The notes: a model not told the origin generated them from the letters alone. 38,603 bases of DNA from Alphaproteobacteria bacterium (GCA_016124645.1 WGNE01000070.1:1-38603); one strand, 5' to 3'. Counted from the first letter of the stretch, positions 22,703 through 32,667 are shown. A program made the numbers and translations.

Positions 22703-23947
22703 ATGAATTTCCAGTACGACAGTTACGCCTATTTCTTCGACCTGCTGGCTTTCGCGCCCGTCCTGCTGCTTTTGTATTTCTCCACTTCCTCGCCGCGCCT
22801 GCGCCGGCTGGCCATGACCGCCAGCGGCATGTACCTGATGAGCTTCATCGCGCCGCGGCTGGTGCTGTTCTACCTCGTCTTCTGGCTGCTCGTCTTCTTC
22901 GTCCACCGCTGCGCCTTCACGGAGGAAGGGGGCAGGCGACCGTGGCTGCGCGGCGCGCGGCGCTTTCTGGCGCGTTTCTCCATCGTCCTCTTCGCCTTGC
23001 CTCTTTTGCTGTGGAAGATATACGGCAACGGCTTCACCCTGATCTTCACGGCGCAGGGCAACGAATTGCTCTCGCTCTTCTCCACCAAGCTGTGGGAGCT
23101 GGACATGGCGCGCTCCGTCGTCATTCCGCTGGGCCTGTCCTTCACCACCTTCCGCGCGCTGGACCTCGTCATCAAGACCTACCTCGGGAAAATCGAGAAC
23201 CTGCGGCTGGACGAGGTGCTGTTCTACGGCTTTTTCCCGCCCGTGCAGGTCTTCGGCCCCATCATCGAATACGAGGACGTGGCGCGGCAGGACCACAACC
23301 CGGACGCCGCGCTGTTCCTCTACGGGCTGCTGCGCGTCACCGGCGGTTTCCTCAAGGTCTTCGTCGCGGCCGCCTTCATGCACCCGCATGTCGCCTTTCC
23401 CGCCGCGCCCGCCGCCCTGCCCGTCTGGGTTCTCTGGCTGAAGCTGCTGGGCTATTACCTTTATCTCTACCTCAACTTCAGCGGCTATTCCGACGTCGCC
23501 GTTGGCGCTTCGGCCCTCTTCGGGTTCCGCATCAAGGAGAACTTCAATTTTCCCCTGTGGCAGACGAACATACAGGATTACTGGAACAGCTGGCACATGA
23601 GCCTCACCCACTGGGCGCGGCGCAACGTCTATGTGCCCGCGGGCGGCTATCGCGCCGAAACCCAGTACCTCGCCATTTTCTGCACGATGATGGTCATCGC
23701 CCTGTGGCACAAGCTCACCCCGGCCTGCTTCATCTACGGCTTGTACCACGGCGGGCTGATGGCGGGCTACCGCCACCTTTCCGAGGCGCGCGACGGCGCG
23801 GCGGAAGGCAAGACGCCCTTATGGCGCCGCCCCGCCGCCGGGCGCGCGCTGACCTATCTGGCCGTCAGCGTCTCCCTGCCGCTTATCTTCATTCCTGAAT
23901 CGCAACTGCTGCCCTATTACGCGGCCCTGCTGGGGATGGGACGATGA
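22703..23947 (+). CDS. MBOAT-family membrane O-acyltransferase (DltB/AlgI-like)
   Basis: A 414-residue polytopic protein with about ten hydrophobic helices. Family motifs: I-P-L-G-L-S-F-T-T-F-R-A-L-D (141-154), N-F-S-G-Y-S-D-V-A-V-G (258-268), Y-W-N-S-W-H-M-S-L-T-H-W (293-304) and A-L-W-H (His336). The two key histidines are His298 and His336. In DltB these residues line a tunnel through which the acyl group passes from the carrier protein on the cytoplasmic side to an acceptor on the outer side. Its stop overlaps the next start by 4 bases (ATGA). The ribosome-binding site is weak. By position it takes the acyl group from the ACP at 19745. Confidence 0.92.
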   Translation: MNFQYDSYAYFFDLLAFAPVLLLLYFSTSSPRLRRLAMTASGMYLMSFIAPRLVLFYLVFWLLVFFVHRCAFTEEGGRRPWLRGARRFLARFSIVLFALPLLLWKIYGNGFTLIFTAQGNELLSLFSTKLWELDMARSVVIPLGLSFTTFRALDLVIKTYLGKIENLRLDEVLFYGFFPPVQVFGPIIEYEDVARQDHNPDAALFLYGLLRVTGGFLKVFVAAAFMHPHVAFPAAPAALPVWVLWLKLLGYYLYLYLNFSGYSDVAVGASALFGFRIKENFNFPLWQTNIQDYWNSWHMSLTHWARRNVYVPAGGYRAETQYLAIFCTMMVIALWHKLTPACFIYGLYHGGLMAGYRHLSEARDGAAEGKTPLWRRPAAGRALTYLAVSVSLPLIFIPESQLLPYYAALLGMGR

Positions 23948-25179
23948 AGGACGGCAAGCCGAAACTCCCCTTCGGATACGAAGCCGGCTGGCAGGGCGTG
24001 GCGCGCGCCTGCCTGTGGTGCCTGTTCTTCCTCGTCGTCGCAGGGGGCCTCGCCCCGCATCCGGCGGAGGAAATCCCCTTCACCAAGGCCGCCGCGGGCA
24101 CGCCCGTGGTGCCGATGGTGACGATTGCCGACGACCACCGCCTCATCCGCGAGGACGTCAAGCGTGACCCTGAAAAGCTGGATATCCTCTGGATTTCGGA
24201 TTCGAGCGGCGTGCTCATCGCCGCCGACAAAGACTTCGTGACGGCGGGCGAGGACGATACAAGAATACTGCCCGCCTTCGTCGCGCGCGACCTGCAGGAC
24301 CGCTACGGGCTGAAGAATTTCACCATCCACTTCTACGCCCAGCTGGGCATGCACCCGGTGGACAAGCTGATCTTCACGCTCGAAGCCCTGCGCCGCAAGC
24401 CCGACCTCATCGTGATGCCGATCAACCCCTTCTACGACTTCAGCCATTACAAGGTGATGGGCCAGAACGCGCCGCTGCAGCTCGCGCCCCGCGCCTTCGC
24501 CGACCGCCCCGCCCTCTGGCCGCTGGGGCTCGCGATTGTGAGCCCGTCCAACGGGCTGCTGACGCTGGCGGGCGACCGGCTGCGCGTCATCTGCGAGGCG
24601 GGCCCGATCAAGCGCGAGGTGGAGCGGAACCTGCTGTCGCGCTTCAGCCTGCTGACGCACGGCAACGCCGGAGAGGAGGCGAAGTTCGATTCCCCCCTCA
24701 ACAACGTCGGCTTCTGGATCGCCTATGAGCTGCTGGGCGGCGACGTTTCGCGCATCACGGGGCGCGACGGCAAGCCCTCGCAGCAAATGCTCAACCAGCG
24801 CGTCATGGAAAGCGGCTCGCCCCTGTTGCGCCATTCGCTGGCTACGGAAAGCACCCGGCGCGTCATGGACTACCTGCGGCAAAGCGGCATTCCCGCCCTG
24901 CTCTACACCATGCCGCTCGGCGATCCCTATTACCTCTCGCCCTCGAGCGCGAACGCCCTTGGCAACATCCGCGACTATCTGCGGGCGGAAAACCGCGCCC
25001 ATGAAAAAGGCACGCTGCGCCTCATCCCCGAAATTCCCGCCAATATCCGGCGGACGATCACCTTTCGCCCCGGCGACAACACCCATATAACCGAGCCCGG
25101 CGCCTTCGACGATTACCTCGCCCGGCAGATATGGCAGGAAATCGGGAAATACCGGCTGCAGAAAACGGAGGAAAAATGA
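23944..25179 (+). CDS. DltD/SGNH-like membrane-anchored acyltransferase partner
   Basis: A 411-residue protein with one N-terminal transmembrane helix (about 19-36) and a large extracytoplasmic domain. I-L-W-I-S-D-S-S-G-V (81-90) looks like the SGNH block I with Ser87 as nucleophile, and P-G-D-N-T-H-I-T-E-P-G (377-387) supplies the D-x-x-H pair (Asp378, His381). This matches DltD and alginate AlgJ/AlgX-type partners of MBOAT proteins, although overall sequence is divergent. It should receive the acyl group outside the inner membrane and pass it to a polymer. Both stop and start are coupled to neighbours by ATGA overlaps. Confidence 0.78.
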   Translation: MKDGKPKLPFGYEAGWQGVARACLWCLFFLVVAGGLAPHPAEEIPFTKAAAGTPVVPMVTIADDHRLIREDVKRDPEKLDILWISDSSGVLIAADKDFVTAGEDDTRILPAFVARDLQDRYGLKNFTIHFYAQLGMHPVDKLIFTLEALRRKPDLIVMPINPFYDFSHYKVMGQNAPLQLAPRAFADRPALWPLGLAIVSPSNGLLTLAGDRLRVICEAGPIKREVERNLLSRFSLLTHGNAGEEAKFDSPLNNVGFWIAYELLGGDVSRITGRDGKPSQQMLNQRVMESGSPLLRHSLATESTRRVMDYLRQSGIPALLYTMPLGDPYYLSPSSANALGNIRDYLRAENRAHEKGTLRLIPEIPANIRRTITFRPGDNTHITEPGAFDDYLARQIWQEIGKYRLQKTEEK

Positions 25180-25292
25180 CCCGCAAGTATATTATTGAAA
25201 TGCTCATCGGCCTCGTCTTCGCCGTCGCCATCATCGCGGCGCAATACGCGACGACCTCGACCACCGCCACCTTCGTCTATCAGCAGTTCTAA
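25176..25292 (+). CDS. 38-residue DltX-like membrane peptide ending F-V-Y-Q-Q-F
   Basis: A micro-gene coupled to the DltD-like gene by a 4-base ATGA overlap and preceded by a good GGAGG site 4 bases before its ATG. It starts M-T-R-K-Y, has one transmembrane helix (residues about 6-24: I-I-E-M-L-I-G-L-V-F-A-V-A-I-I-A-A), a Ser/Thr stretch, and ends T-A-T-F-V-Y-Q-Q-F. Basic residues at the N-terminus place the C-terminus outside. Size, topology, position and the final F-x-Y-x-x-F match DltX (about 50 residues, ending F-I-Y-N-E-F in Gram-positives), whose C-terminal Tyr motif is implicated in relaying the acyl group from DltB to DltD. The function here is inferred from this match. Confidence 0.82.
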   Translation: MTRKYIIEMLIGLVFAVAIIAAQYATTSTTATFVYQQF

Positions 25293-25364
25293 GCGGTCTT
25301 TATTTGTTAAGGCTTTTCGGGGATAATCATCGACGGACAGCCACACCGCGAAAGGATGACGACG

Positions 25365-27965
25365 ATGAGAACCGAGAACGCCCCGCAGACCAAATTCCTG
25401 AAAGACTACCTGGCGCCGGATTTCAGGATAGAGGACATCCACCTCGCCTTCGACCTGCGCGACGGCAAGACGACGGTGACCGCCAAGACCCGCTTCACCC
25501 GCCTGAACAAAGATGCGTCCGAACTGGTGCTGGACGGGCAGGAGCTGGACCTCAAGTCCGTCTCCCTCGACGGGGAGCAGCTTTCCGACAACCGCTACAC
25601 GGTGGATGAAAACCACCTGACCGTCAGCGACGTGCCGGACAGCTTCACGCTGGAAACCGTGGTCGAGATCGCGCCCGAGAACAACACCGCGCTGGAAGGG
25701 CTCTACCGTTCCAGCGGCAATTACTGTACGCAATGCGAGCCCGAGGGCTTTCGCAAGATCACCTATTACATCGACCGCCCGGACGTGATGACGAAGTTCA
25801 CCACCCGCATCGAGGCGGACAAGAAGTCCTGCCCCGTGCTGCTGTCCAACGGCAACTGCATCGACAAGGGCGAGCTGGAGGGCGGCCGCCATTTCGCCGT
25901 CTGGGAAGACCCCTTCGTGAAGCCCAGCTACCTCTTCGCGCTGGTCGCGGGCGGGCTCGGCCATATCCACGACACCTTCACCACCATGAGCGGAAGAAAA
26001 GTCGATCTCTACATCTACGTCAACCCCGGCAACGAGGACAAATGCCACCACGCCATGGAATCGCTGAAAAAGTCGATGAAATGGGACGAGGAAAAATACG
26101 GCCGCGAATACGACCTCGACATCTTCAACATCGTCGCCGTCAACGACTTCAACTTCGGCGCGATGGAGAACAAGAGCCTGAACATCTTCAACGCCCGCCT
26201 CGTGCTGGCCAAGCCGGAAACGGCGACGGACGGCGACTACCTCGCCATCGAGGGCGTGGTCGCGCATGAATACTTCCACAACTGGACAGGCAACCGCATT
26301 ACCTGCCGCGACTGGTTCCAGCTGAGCCTGAAGGAAGGCCTGACCGTCTTTCGCGACCAGTGCTTTTCCAGCGACATGAACGCCCCCGCCGTGCAGCGCA
26401 TCGACGATGTGGAGCAACTGCGCAATCACCAGTTCCCGCAGGACGCGGGGCCCATGGCGCACCCCATCCGCCCAGACAACTACATCGAGATCAACAACTT
26501 CTACACCGCCACCGTCTATGAAAAGGGCGCGGAGGTCATCCGCATGATGCACACGCTGCTGGGGCCGGAAAACTACCGCAAGGGCACCGACCTCTATTTC
26601 GAGCGCCACGACGGGCAAGCCGTCACCTGCGACGACTTCGTGCAGTGCATGCAGGACGCCTCGGGCGTGGATCTTTCGCAGTTCCGCCTGTGGTACAGCC
26701 AAGCGGGCACCCCCGTCGTCACGTCCTCCGGCGTTTACGACGCCGCGGCGAAAAAATACACCCTGACGCTGGAACAGGCCGTTCCCGACACCCCCGGCCA
26801 GACGGGCAAGAAGCCCATGCACATCCCCGTCGCCCTCGGCCTGCTGGGCGCGGACGGCAAGGACCTGCTGCCCGAGGCCACGCGCATCCTGCACCTGAAG
26901 GAGGCGAAACAGGAATTCACCTTCGAGAACATCGGGCAAGCCCCCGTGCCTTCCCTGCTGCGCGGCTTTTCCGCGCCGGTGAAGCTGGACAGCGACCTTT
27001 CGGCGGACGACCTGCTGTTCCTCATGGCGCATGACAGCGACGGTTTCAACCGCTGGGATTCCGGCCAGACCTACCTGCAGCGCCTCATCCTCGATTTCGC
27101 GGGCGGCGCGGAAAAGAAACTGCCCGAGGCCTGCGTCGCCGCCTTCGGCGCGCTCGTCGCCGACAAACAGGCGGACAGGGCGCTGCTGGCCAAGGCGCTC
27201 TCCCTGCCCTCCGAAACATATCTCGCGCAATTGATGGAGGTCGTGGACGTGGACGGCATCCACGGCGCGCGCCGCTTCATCACGCAAGAGATCGGCAAAA
27301 AATATCTCGACGCCTTCAAGGCGGTCTATGCCGAAAACGCGGACGACGGCCCCTATAGCGTCAGCCCCGAGGCCGTCGGCCGCCGCCGGCTGAAGAGCGT
27401 CGCGCTGCGCTACATTCAGGCCGCGGACGAGGCCGCCGCCATCGAACTGGCCGCCGCGCAATACAAAGCGGCGCAGAACATGACGGACAAGACCGCCGCC
27501 CTCGCCATCCTGACCGATTCCAAGTCGGACAGCAGCAAGGCCGCCTTCGAGGACTTCTACAAGACGTGGAAAGCCGAGCCGCTGGTGCTCGACAAATGGT
27601 TCGGCCTGCAGGCCATCGCCGACCGGCAGGACGCGGTGGAGGACGTGGCCTCGCTCGTCGTCCACCCCGACTTTACGTATAAAAACCCCAACCGCCTGCG
27701 CTCGCTCATCGGCGTGTTCAGCGGGGCCAATCCCAAGTGGTTCCACCGCAAGGACGGCGCGGGTTACAAGCTGCTGGCGGATACCGTCATCAGGGTCAAC
27801 GGCATCAACCCTTCGACCGCCGCGCGGCTGCTGAGCCCCCTCAGCCAGTGGAAACGTTATGACGCCGTTCGCAAGTCCTTGATGGAAAACGAATTAAAGC
27901 GCATACTGGCGGAGAAGGATATCTCGAACGATGTTTACGAGATCGCCTCCAAGAGCTTGAGCTGA
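25365..27965 (+). CDS. pepN: Aminopeptidase N (M1 metallopeptidase)
   Basis: An 866-residue M1 peptidase, the usual length for proteobacterial PepN. G-A-M-E-N (265-269) binds the substrate N-terminus; the zinc site is H-E-Y-F-H-N-W (301-307) with Glu324 in L-K-E-G-L-T. The ATG at 25365 is favoured because AAAGG (25351-25355) is 9 bases upstream; the ATG at 25356 directly abuts that site. The enzyme removes N-terminal residues from peptides in the cytoplasm. It lies 72 bases after the DltX-like gene with no terminator between them, though TTTATT/GATAAT at 25300-25327 could be a weak private promoter. Confidence 0.96.
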   Translation: MRTENAPQTKFLKDYLAPDFRIEDIHLAFDLRDGKTTVTAKTRFTRLNKDASELVLDGQELDLKSVSLDGEQLSDNRYTVDENHLTVSDVPDSFTLETVVEIAPENNTALEGLYRSSGNYCTQCEPEGFRKITYYIDRPDVMTKFTTRIEADKKSCPVLLSNGNCIDKGELEGGRHFAVWEDPFVKPSYLFALVAGGLGHIHDTFTTMSGRKVDLYIYVNPGNEDKCHHAMESLKKSMKWDEEKYGREYDLDIFNIVAVNDFNFGAMENKSLNIFNARLVLAKPETATDGDYLAIEGVVAHEYFHNWTGNRITCRDWFQLSLKEGLTVFRDQCFSSDMNAPAVQRIDDVEQLRNHQFPQDAGPMAHPIRPDNYIEINNFYTATVYEKGAEVIRMMHTLLGPENYRKGTDLYFERHDGQAVTCDDFVQCMQDASGVDLSQFRLWYSQAGTPVVTSSGVYDAAAKKYTLTLEQAVPDTPGQTGKKPMHIPVALGLLGADGKDLLPEATRILHLKEAKQEFTFENIGQAPVPSLLRGFSAPVKLDSDLSADDLLFLMAHDSDGFNRWDSGQTYLQRLILDFAGGAEKKLPEACVAAFGALVADKQADRALLAKALSLPSETYLAQLMEVVDVDGIHGARRFITQEIGKKYLDAFKAVYAENADDGPYSVSPEAVGRRRLKSVALRYIQAADEAAAIELAAAQYKAAQNMTDKTAALAILTDSKSDSSKAAFEDFYKTWKAEPLVLDKWFGLQAIADRQDAVEDVASLVVHPDFTYKNPNRLRSLIGVFSGANPKWFHRKDGAGYKLLADTVIRVNGINPSTAARLLSPLSQWKRYDAVRKSLMENELKRILAEKDISNDVYEIASKSLS

Positions 27966-27986
27966 CGACAGGGGCCGCGCGCGGAC

Positions 27987-28733
27987 ATGACCGGACAACA
28001 AGACGAAGAAAAGAAGTGCAGGCTTTGCCTGCAGCCTTTCGTGCCCTATCCGCTGGGGACGAAGAACGACTATGACCTCGAGGCCTGCAAGGCCTGCGGT
28101 TCCGTCATGGCCAACCCCTACCCGACGCAGGAGCTGCTGGACAATTTCTACGGCGAGATCCAGCCGCAGGTCACCCACCTGCCGAACCGCGACAGCGAAG
28201 TGCTGCGGATCAAGAAAACCCTGCTGCAAATGCTGCCCGTCACGACGAACAAGCGCTTCCTCGACGTCGCGGCGCGCCAGGGTTACGGCGTGAAGGCCGC
28301 CCATATACTGGGCATGAAGGCCTTCGGCATCGACTCGCATTCTTTCTATACCGAGTTCGCCCAGTCCAAATACCCGCCCGACATGTTCCAGAACATCAGC
28401 GTGCAGGATTACGCGGCGACCGACCCCGAAAAATACGACATCGTCCTCGCCGAGCTGTGCTTCAACGAACAGCCGGATCTGGAGGCTTATACCGCCTCCC
28501 TCGCCAGCCTCGTGAAACCCGGCGGGCTCATCTACATCAACGAAGTGGACGGCAACCACTGGAACCTGCCGCGCAATTTCGACAACTTCCCCTATATCGA
28601 CCCGCCCATCAGCTTCCTCTTCCCCTCGAAAAGCGGCATGGAAGCCCTGCTGGGCCGCTACAACCTGCGCATCCAGAAGATGTTCTTCACATGGAAGCCG
28701 TTTATGCGTATGTTCGTCGAGCGCATACCGTAA
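27987..28733 (+). CDS. Methyltransferase-like protein with N-terminal zinc-ribbon cysteines
   Basis: A 248-residue protein. The N-terminus has C-R-L-C and, about 20 residues on, C-K-A-C-G, a four-Cys knuckle seen at the start of many sugar or nucleotide-sugar C-methyltransferases and Methyltransf_23 proteins. The Rossmann part has F-L-D-V-A-A-R-Q-G-Y-G in place of the usual D-x-G-x-G-x-G, so the first glycine of motif I is missing, then F-G-I-D-S-H as motif II and K-P-G-G-L-I-Y-I-N-E. It may still bind SAM. It begins 22 bases after pepN. A link to surface-sugar modification is possible but only by family resemblance. Confidence 0.7.
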   Translation: MTGQQDEEKKCRLCLQPFVPYPLGTKNDYDLEACKACGSVMANPYPTQELLDNFYGEIQPQVTHLPNRDSEVLRIKKTLLQMLPVTTNKRFLDVAARQGYGVKAAHILGMKAFGIDSHSFYTEFAQSKYPPDMFQNISVQDYAATDPEKYDIVLAELCFNEQPDLEAYTASLASLVKPGGLIYINEVDGNHWNLPRNFDNFPYIDPPISFLFPSKSGMEALLGRYNLRIQKMFFTWKPFMRMFVERIP

Positions 28734-28779
28734 TCCCCGCATCGCGCGCCCATAAACCGGATTGTCAAGTTCTGCGCGC

Positions 28780-29442
28780 ATGGCCCCGTTAAAGCGAAAA
28801 ATTTTAAAGCCTGACTTTTTCTTTGAAGACGATTGCGGCGAGCTGTGCTGCGGCATCGACGAGGTCGGGCGCGGGCCGCTGGCCGGGCCCGTGGTCGCGG
28901 CGGCCGTCATCATCGACCGCGCGCGCATGCCGAAAAAAATCCTGTCGCAAATCAACGACAGCAAAAAGCTCACTCCGGCAAAAAGAGAAAGCCTCTTCAA
29001 TATATTGCATGAATATTCTTATATATCGATCGAACAGGCCTCGGTCGCGGAAATCGACGAGATCAACATCTTGCAGGCCTCCCTGCTGGCCATGCGCCGC
29101 GCCTGCGACGGGCTGGAAAAACAGACCGGCAAGCGCATCCACACCGCCCTGATCGACGGCAACAAGGCGCCCGCGCTTTCCTGCGCCGTCAAAACCATCG
29201 TCGGCGGGGACGGAAAAAGCCTTTCGATTGCCGCCGCCTCCATCGTCGCCAAATATTTTCGCGACAGGCTGATGAAAAATCACGCCGACGACTATCCGCA
29301 TTACGGCTGGGAACGCAACGCGGGCTACGGCACGGCGGAACATTTGAAAGCCATTGAAATTCATGGGATTACGCCGCTTCACCGCCGCAGTTTTGCCCCC
29401 GTTTCTAAACAATTGGTTAAAGAAAATTCTATAATTTACTGA
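28780..29442 (+). CDS. rnhB: Ribonuclease HII
   Basis: A 220-residue enzyme from the ATG at 28780. C-C-G-I-D-E-V-G-R-G-P-L-A-G-P-V-V-A-A-A is the RNase HII signature with the catalytic Asp-Glu pair; I-D-G-N-K and A-A-A-S-I-V-A-K follow, supplying further acidic residues. It removes RNA from RNA-DNA hybrids and single ribonucleotides from DNA. A TTG at 28762 could extend it by 6 residues. Parts near 28970-29040 and the 3' end are more AT-rich than the neighbours. Placement directly before ccrM is also seen in other alphaproteobacteria. Confidence 0.95.
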   Translation: MAPLKRKILKPDFFFEDDCGELCCGIDEVGRGPLAGPVVAAAVIIDRARMPKKILSQINDSKKLTPAKRESLFNILHEYSYISIEQASVAEIDEINILQASLLAMRRACDGLEKQTGKRIHTALIDGNKAPALSCAVKTIVGGDGKSLSIAAASIVAKYFRDRLMKNHADDYPHYGWERNAGYGTAEHLKAIEIHGITPLHRRSFAPVSKQLVKENSIIY

Positions 29443-29449
29443 TATATTT

Positions 29450-30641
<1,192 letters not shown>

Positions 30642-30690
30642 CGCGGCCACGCTTCACGCAGGAACATTCGGAAGACAGCGCTTATCCCCC

Positions 30691-31476
30691 TTACTTCAGG
30701 GGGAGTCTCATGTAGAACTTGGTCATGTCGTGGTCGAGAAACAGATCGACGCTGGTCAGCTCGCCGTGAAAGCTGCCGCGCGCGCCACGGATGTCAAATC
30801 CCTTGCCGAACGGATCGATCTTGTCCACCGTCTGGATGCGGTAGCGAAAACGCACGTAAAGCCTGCGGTCCGTATCGCCCAGCGACGCCAGCTTGTCCAG
30901 CAGAGCCTTCGCCTCGTCCTGGCTGACCTTCAGGGCTTTCAGGCTGAAAGGACGGTTCAGTTCGAAAATATACTGATATGGGAACACGCTCGAAAAGTCG
31001 TGATCTCCACACAGCCTGTAAGGCAGACTGTCAGGCGATCTAGGGTCCGTCGCAATCAACGCGCCAATATGGTTGATGGCAGAATCCTTGATGAGGGGAA
31101 ACTGCTGATTTTCAAAGTTGAAGCGGCCAAGGTAGATCGTCCCTTCCAGCTGATACTGCACACGGTAGTAGTCGCGCTTCTGGTTGACCCTTGTAATCAG
31201 CTCCGAACGAATCTTGTTCCAGGAGAAGTCGTTGTGGAATTTCTTTTTGTAAAGCGAGCAATAGCTGAGCTTGGCGTATTCGTCTGCGATCTTGTCCTTG
31301 TTGATGTCCAGCCCCTGCATCATCAGGAAGGTCTGAACCAAATCGCGATAAGTCGGCGGCGAAAAAGATTCACCCTGCCCCGGCCCGCTCTCGGCCATGG
31401 CGCGCGGCGGCACCGCGCAGGCAAGGATTAAAGAGAAAAAAATAACGAAACGAAACAAACCAAGGCTGCGGGTCAT
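30691..31476 (-). CDS. Hypothetical exported protein
   Basis: A 261-residue protein with a signal peptide (F-V-I-F-F-S-L-I-L-A-C, cleavage near R-A-M-A-E) and no membrane segment after it. The mature part has D-I-N-K-D-K-I-A-D-E-Y-A, a central beta-rich region (Y-R-V-Q-Y-Q-L-E-G-T-I-Y-L-G-R-F) and late L-Y-V-R-F-R-Y-R-I. It resembles proteins grouped as DUF4852, but I am not certain. It is less GC-rich than its neighbours. It has its own promoter upstream. It converges with ccrM; a CCCCCT-TACTTC-AGGGGG hairpin (30686-30703) covers its stop and may end transcription. Confidence 0.65.
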   Translation of the reverse strand: MTRSLGLFRFVIFFSLILACAVPPRAMAESGPGQGESFSPPTYRDLVQTFLMMQGLDINKDKIADEYAKLSYCSLYKKKFHNDFSWNKIRSELITRVNQKRDYYRVQYQLEGTIYLGRFNFENQQFPLIKDSAINHIGALIATDPRSPDSLPYRLCGDHDFSSVFPYQYIFELNRPFSLKALKVSQDEAKALLDKLASLGDTDRRLYVRFRYRIQTVDKIDPFGKGFDIRGARGSFHGELTSVDLFLDHDMTKFYMRLPLK

Positions 31477-31515
31477 GGTGATAATATCCCGAAAAGACTC
31501 TGTTACACACGCGTT

Positions 31516-31544
31516 ATCATAAGGCTATCTTGCTGTTTTCTCAA
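31516..31544 (-). promoter_or_regulatory. Promoter of the exported protein gene
   Basis: Minus strand: TTGAGA (31544-31539), 17-base spacer, TATGAT (31521-31516); start expected near 31509, about 33 bases before the ATG. It separates this gene from mutY upstream. Confidence 0.6.
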
Positions 31545-31549
31545 GACGG

Positions 31550-32638
31550 TTATAGGCCGGCGCAAAGCCCGATGGCTTTTCGCATCAATGTCGGCAGCCC
31601 GTAATCGCCGATATTTTCCGAATGAATCCAGCAGGCCTCCTCCAATCCCTTCACCGTCCCCGCGCGCGGGGCTTTCGCGGTCCATATTTCCAAAACAAGG
31701 TCGAAATGGGTCAGGCTGTGGCGCACGCTCTCTCCCAAGGGGCACGGCTTTATCGTTTCCTGAAAAGGCGCGGGCAGTTTCGCCGCGGCCTTGCGGTCGG
31801 TGATCCACTCGGTCGTCGGCAGCTGGTACATGCCGCCGTAAAGCCCCTGCCCCGCGCGCTTGTGGATGAGGAAACGGCCCTTGCCGTCCGACAGCCAGAA
31901 AACCTTGCCGTAGCGCACGGGCTTGGCGGCTTTCGCCAGCTTGCGCGGCAGCTCTTCGGCGTTGCCCTTGCGGCGGGCGGCGCAATCGTCCTTCCACGGG
32001 CAGAGCCCGCATTTGGGCTTGCGCGGCGTGCAGACGGTCGCGCCCAGTTCCATGAAGGCCTGCGTGAAGTCGCCGGGGCGGGAAACGCCCTTCGCGAGCT
32101 GCGCCGCTTTTTCGCGGATGGTCTTCTTGGACGCCGGCAGCGGTTCCTCGATCGAAAAGAAGCGGCTGACCACGCGCTCGACGTTGCCGTCCACCGCCGT
32201 GGCGGGCACGTCGAAGGCGATGGAGGCGATGGCCGCCGCCGTATAGGGGCCGATGCCGGGCAGTTCCAGCAGCCCTTCTTCCGTATCCGGGAAAACCCCG
32301 CCGTAATCGTTCGTCACCGCTTGCGCGCATTTGTGCAGGTTGCGCGCCCTTGCGTAATAGCCGAGCCCCGCCCATGCCGCCAGCACCTCGTCCTGCGAGG
32401 CGGCGGCGAGCTTTTGCACGCTGGGCCATTTTTTCAGGAATTTCTCGAAATAAGGGCCGACGGTCACGACGGTCGTCTGCTGCAACATGATTTCCGAGAG
32501 CCAGACGTGGTAAGGGTCGGGCCGCCGCCCCTTGCGCGCGCGCCACGGCAAGACGCGTTGGTGCCGGTCGAACCAGCCCAGCAGCCGGTCCTGCAAGCCT
32601 GCAACGCCGTTCCCGGCTATCTTTTTGACTCTGGACAT
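31550..32638 (-). CDS. mutY: A/G-specific adenine glycosylase MutY
   Basis: A 362-residue base-excision repair enzyme. Catalytic Glu49 lies in L-S-E-I-M-L-Q-Q-T; the helix-hairpin-helix is L-P-G-I-G-P-Y-T-A-A-A-I (126-137) with catalytic Asp150 in A-V-D-G-N-V-E-R-V. The 4Fe-4S cluster ligands are Cys203, 210, 213 and 219 (C-x6-C-x2-C-x5-C). The C-terminal NUDIX-like domain that reads 8-oxoguanine is present, with L-T-H-F-D-L-V-L. It removes adenine paired with 8-oxoG. It is divergent from the DUF721 gene with only 29 bases between start codons, so promoters must overlap coding sequence. Confidence 0.96.
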   Translation of the reverse strand: MSRVKKIAGNGVAGLQDRLLGWFDRHQRVLPWRARKGRRPDPYHVWLSEIMLQQTTVVTVGPYFEKFLKKWPSVQKLAAASQDEVLAAWAGLGYYARARNLHKCAQAVTNDYGGVFPDTEEGLLELPGIGPYTAAAIASIAFDVPATAVDGNVERVVSRFFSIEEPLPASKKTIREKAAQLAKGVSRPGDFTQAFMELGATVCTPRKPKCGLCPWKDDCAARRKGNAEELPRKLAKAAKPVRYGKVFWLSDGKGRFLIHKRAGQGLYGGMYQLPTTEWITDRKAAAKLPAPFQETIKPCPLGESVRHSLTHFDLVLEIWTAKAPRAGTVKGLEEACWIHSENIGDYGLPTLMRKAIGLCAGL

Positions 32639-32667
32639 AAACAGTTAAATAGCGATACTCCTTGGGA

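Noticed and set aside
25113..27746. An 877-codon open frame on the minus strand opposite pepN
   Set aside because: It is antisense to a clear M1 peptidase, with Val/Arg/Gly/His-rich translation and no domain; long antisense frames are expected from the GC-rich third positions here.
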